Below are positions 63,411 through 64,000 of a stretch of 64,000 nt of DNA, one piece after another. The stretch is from the NCBI RefSeq assembly GCF_003201355.1, contig NZ_QICL01000019.1:1-64000 (forward strand). Direction: 5' to 3'. The notes beneath the pieces were generated by a model. That model was not told where the DNA came from, ran no database searches, and worked only from the letters and a program-made list of their open reading frames with translations. A program made the position numbers and the translations under genes. The first letter of the stretch is position 1, and each line of letters begins with the position of its first letter. The stretch comes from Indolivaga alginatilytica (GTDB taxonomy: Bacteria; Bacteroidota; Bacteroidia; Bacteroidales; Dysgonomonadaceae).

Positions 63411-64000
63411 ATTATTTTTTAATTATACACAAAAATAATAAATACTTTTGTATCCTCTCATAATTAACTAAACAACTCCATTTTATTTATCAATAGAAGA
63501 ATTTCGAGCCAGCTCTTTCCCGATGGAATATACAATAAGGAAAGTGCTTTTCAAGAAAAAAAATAACCGTTTACAGATAATAATTATATCAAAAATTTCT
63601 CCTTAGAAAGATACAATTTTTATAAAAATAAGAGATTAATTCTAGCATCTACGAAAATAAGGACGCTATTATATAAGGGAATACTATCATACAAATATTA
63701 ACTTTTAAATAAATATTAATTAGATCTCAAATACTATATTATCAATTATTTAAATTTCACAGAAATATAGATTACAATAATTATAAACAATAATTAACTT
63801 TAAAACAATAATAAATCATAAATAAATAAGAGGCAAACAAGAGGATTTATCAAGGGAAATTAAAGATGTAAATTACGAATAAAAGGCAGGTATAAGATAA
63901 AAAACAAGAGAAAACGAGTCTAGAAAAACAGTCCTAAGAAAGAAAGGAAATAGTCATAAAAAAATCACTATTTAATAATAAACAGTGATCGTTCTTTCAA
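63411..64000. other. 590-base AT-rich region without a gene
   Basis: Upstream of rpoN to the end of the window. No ORF and no copy of the dispersed repeat. Only A/T-rich low-complexity sequence is seen after about 63660. Confidence 0.5.

Overview
The window is a low-GC chromosomal segment from a Bacteroidota bacterium, most likely of the order Bacteroidales; a Dysgonomonas-like genus is my inference. Supporting signs are TAnnTTTG-type -7 promoter boxes, fused MurF-alanine racemase and MsrB-MsrA genes, a DUF5606 protein, a GSCFA protein, PorT-type beta-barrels, and many short lipoproteins with a Cys followed by acidic or Ser residues. I found no rRNA genes, no intact insertion sequence and no CRISPR array.

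Layout. 1-7.6 kb: fhs (one-carbon metabolism), a DUF1460 peptidoglycan amidase-like protein, a CPBP protease, a WcaJ-like initiating sugar transferase, an internally duplicated lipoprotein and mltG. 7.6-11.7 kb: tRNA-Ser(GCU), small accessory proteins, an ASCH-like protein, a nucleotidyltransferase-HEPN protein and a TauE/SafE permease. 11.7-16.9 kb: a minus-strand gene group that looks like a RiPP (ribosomally made, modified peptide) locus. It holds a radical SAM/SPASM maturase, a Gly-Gly leader precursor with a six-Cys core, a secreted carboxypeptidase-regulatory/Kelch protein, and two homologous copies of a two-gene module (small helical protein plus minimal nucleotidyltransferase). This is the best candidate for an undescribed system. 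17-25 kb: membrane and lipoproteins, DUF5606, MsrBA, rmuC, an outer-membrane barrel and a PfkB kinase. 25.3-30.3 kb: two tandem tRNA-Asn genes, then GH3 and GH20 glycosidases. 30.4-36.4 kb: a TolC/HlyD/two-permease export operon with MarR nearby. 36.6-50.6 kb: cell-wall and housekeeping genes (MurF-Alr, GSCFA, M28 peptidase, MltF, TrhO, MsbA-like ABC exporter, subtilase, XseA). 50.7-60.3 kb: a surface-polysaccharide region with glycosyltransferases, a flippase, a fucosyltransferase, a glycosidase-like/CBM9 pair and a SIS isomerase. 60.5-63.4 kb: purE, a PAP2-like membrane protein and rpoN.

A second theme is intergenic. A dispersed repeat of about 90 bp recurs between genes in at least ten places and both orientations. 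It starts with a palindrome of form AGGTCnnnGACCT, followed by a T-run, then TTATTGCTTTGGTAAG, GTTATAAT and CATTAAATA blocks. The palindrome also occurs alone, often touching a stop codon, where it appears to act as a terminator. One copy carries a nested 61-bp hairpin element. Other repeats and a probable small RNA are listed separately. All functional statements rest on reading sequence motifs; no database search was run.
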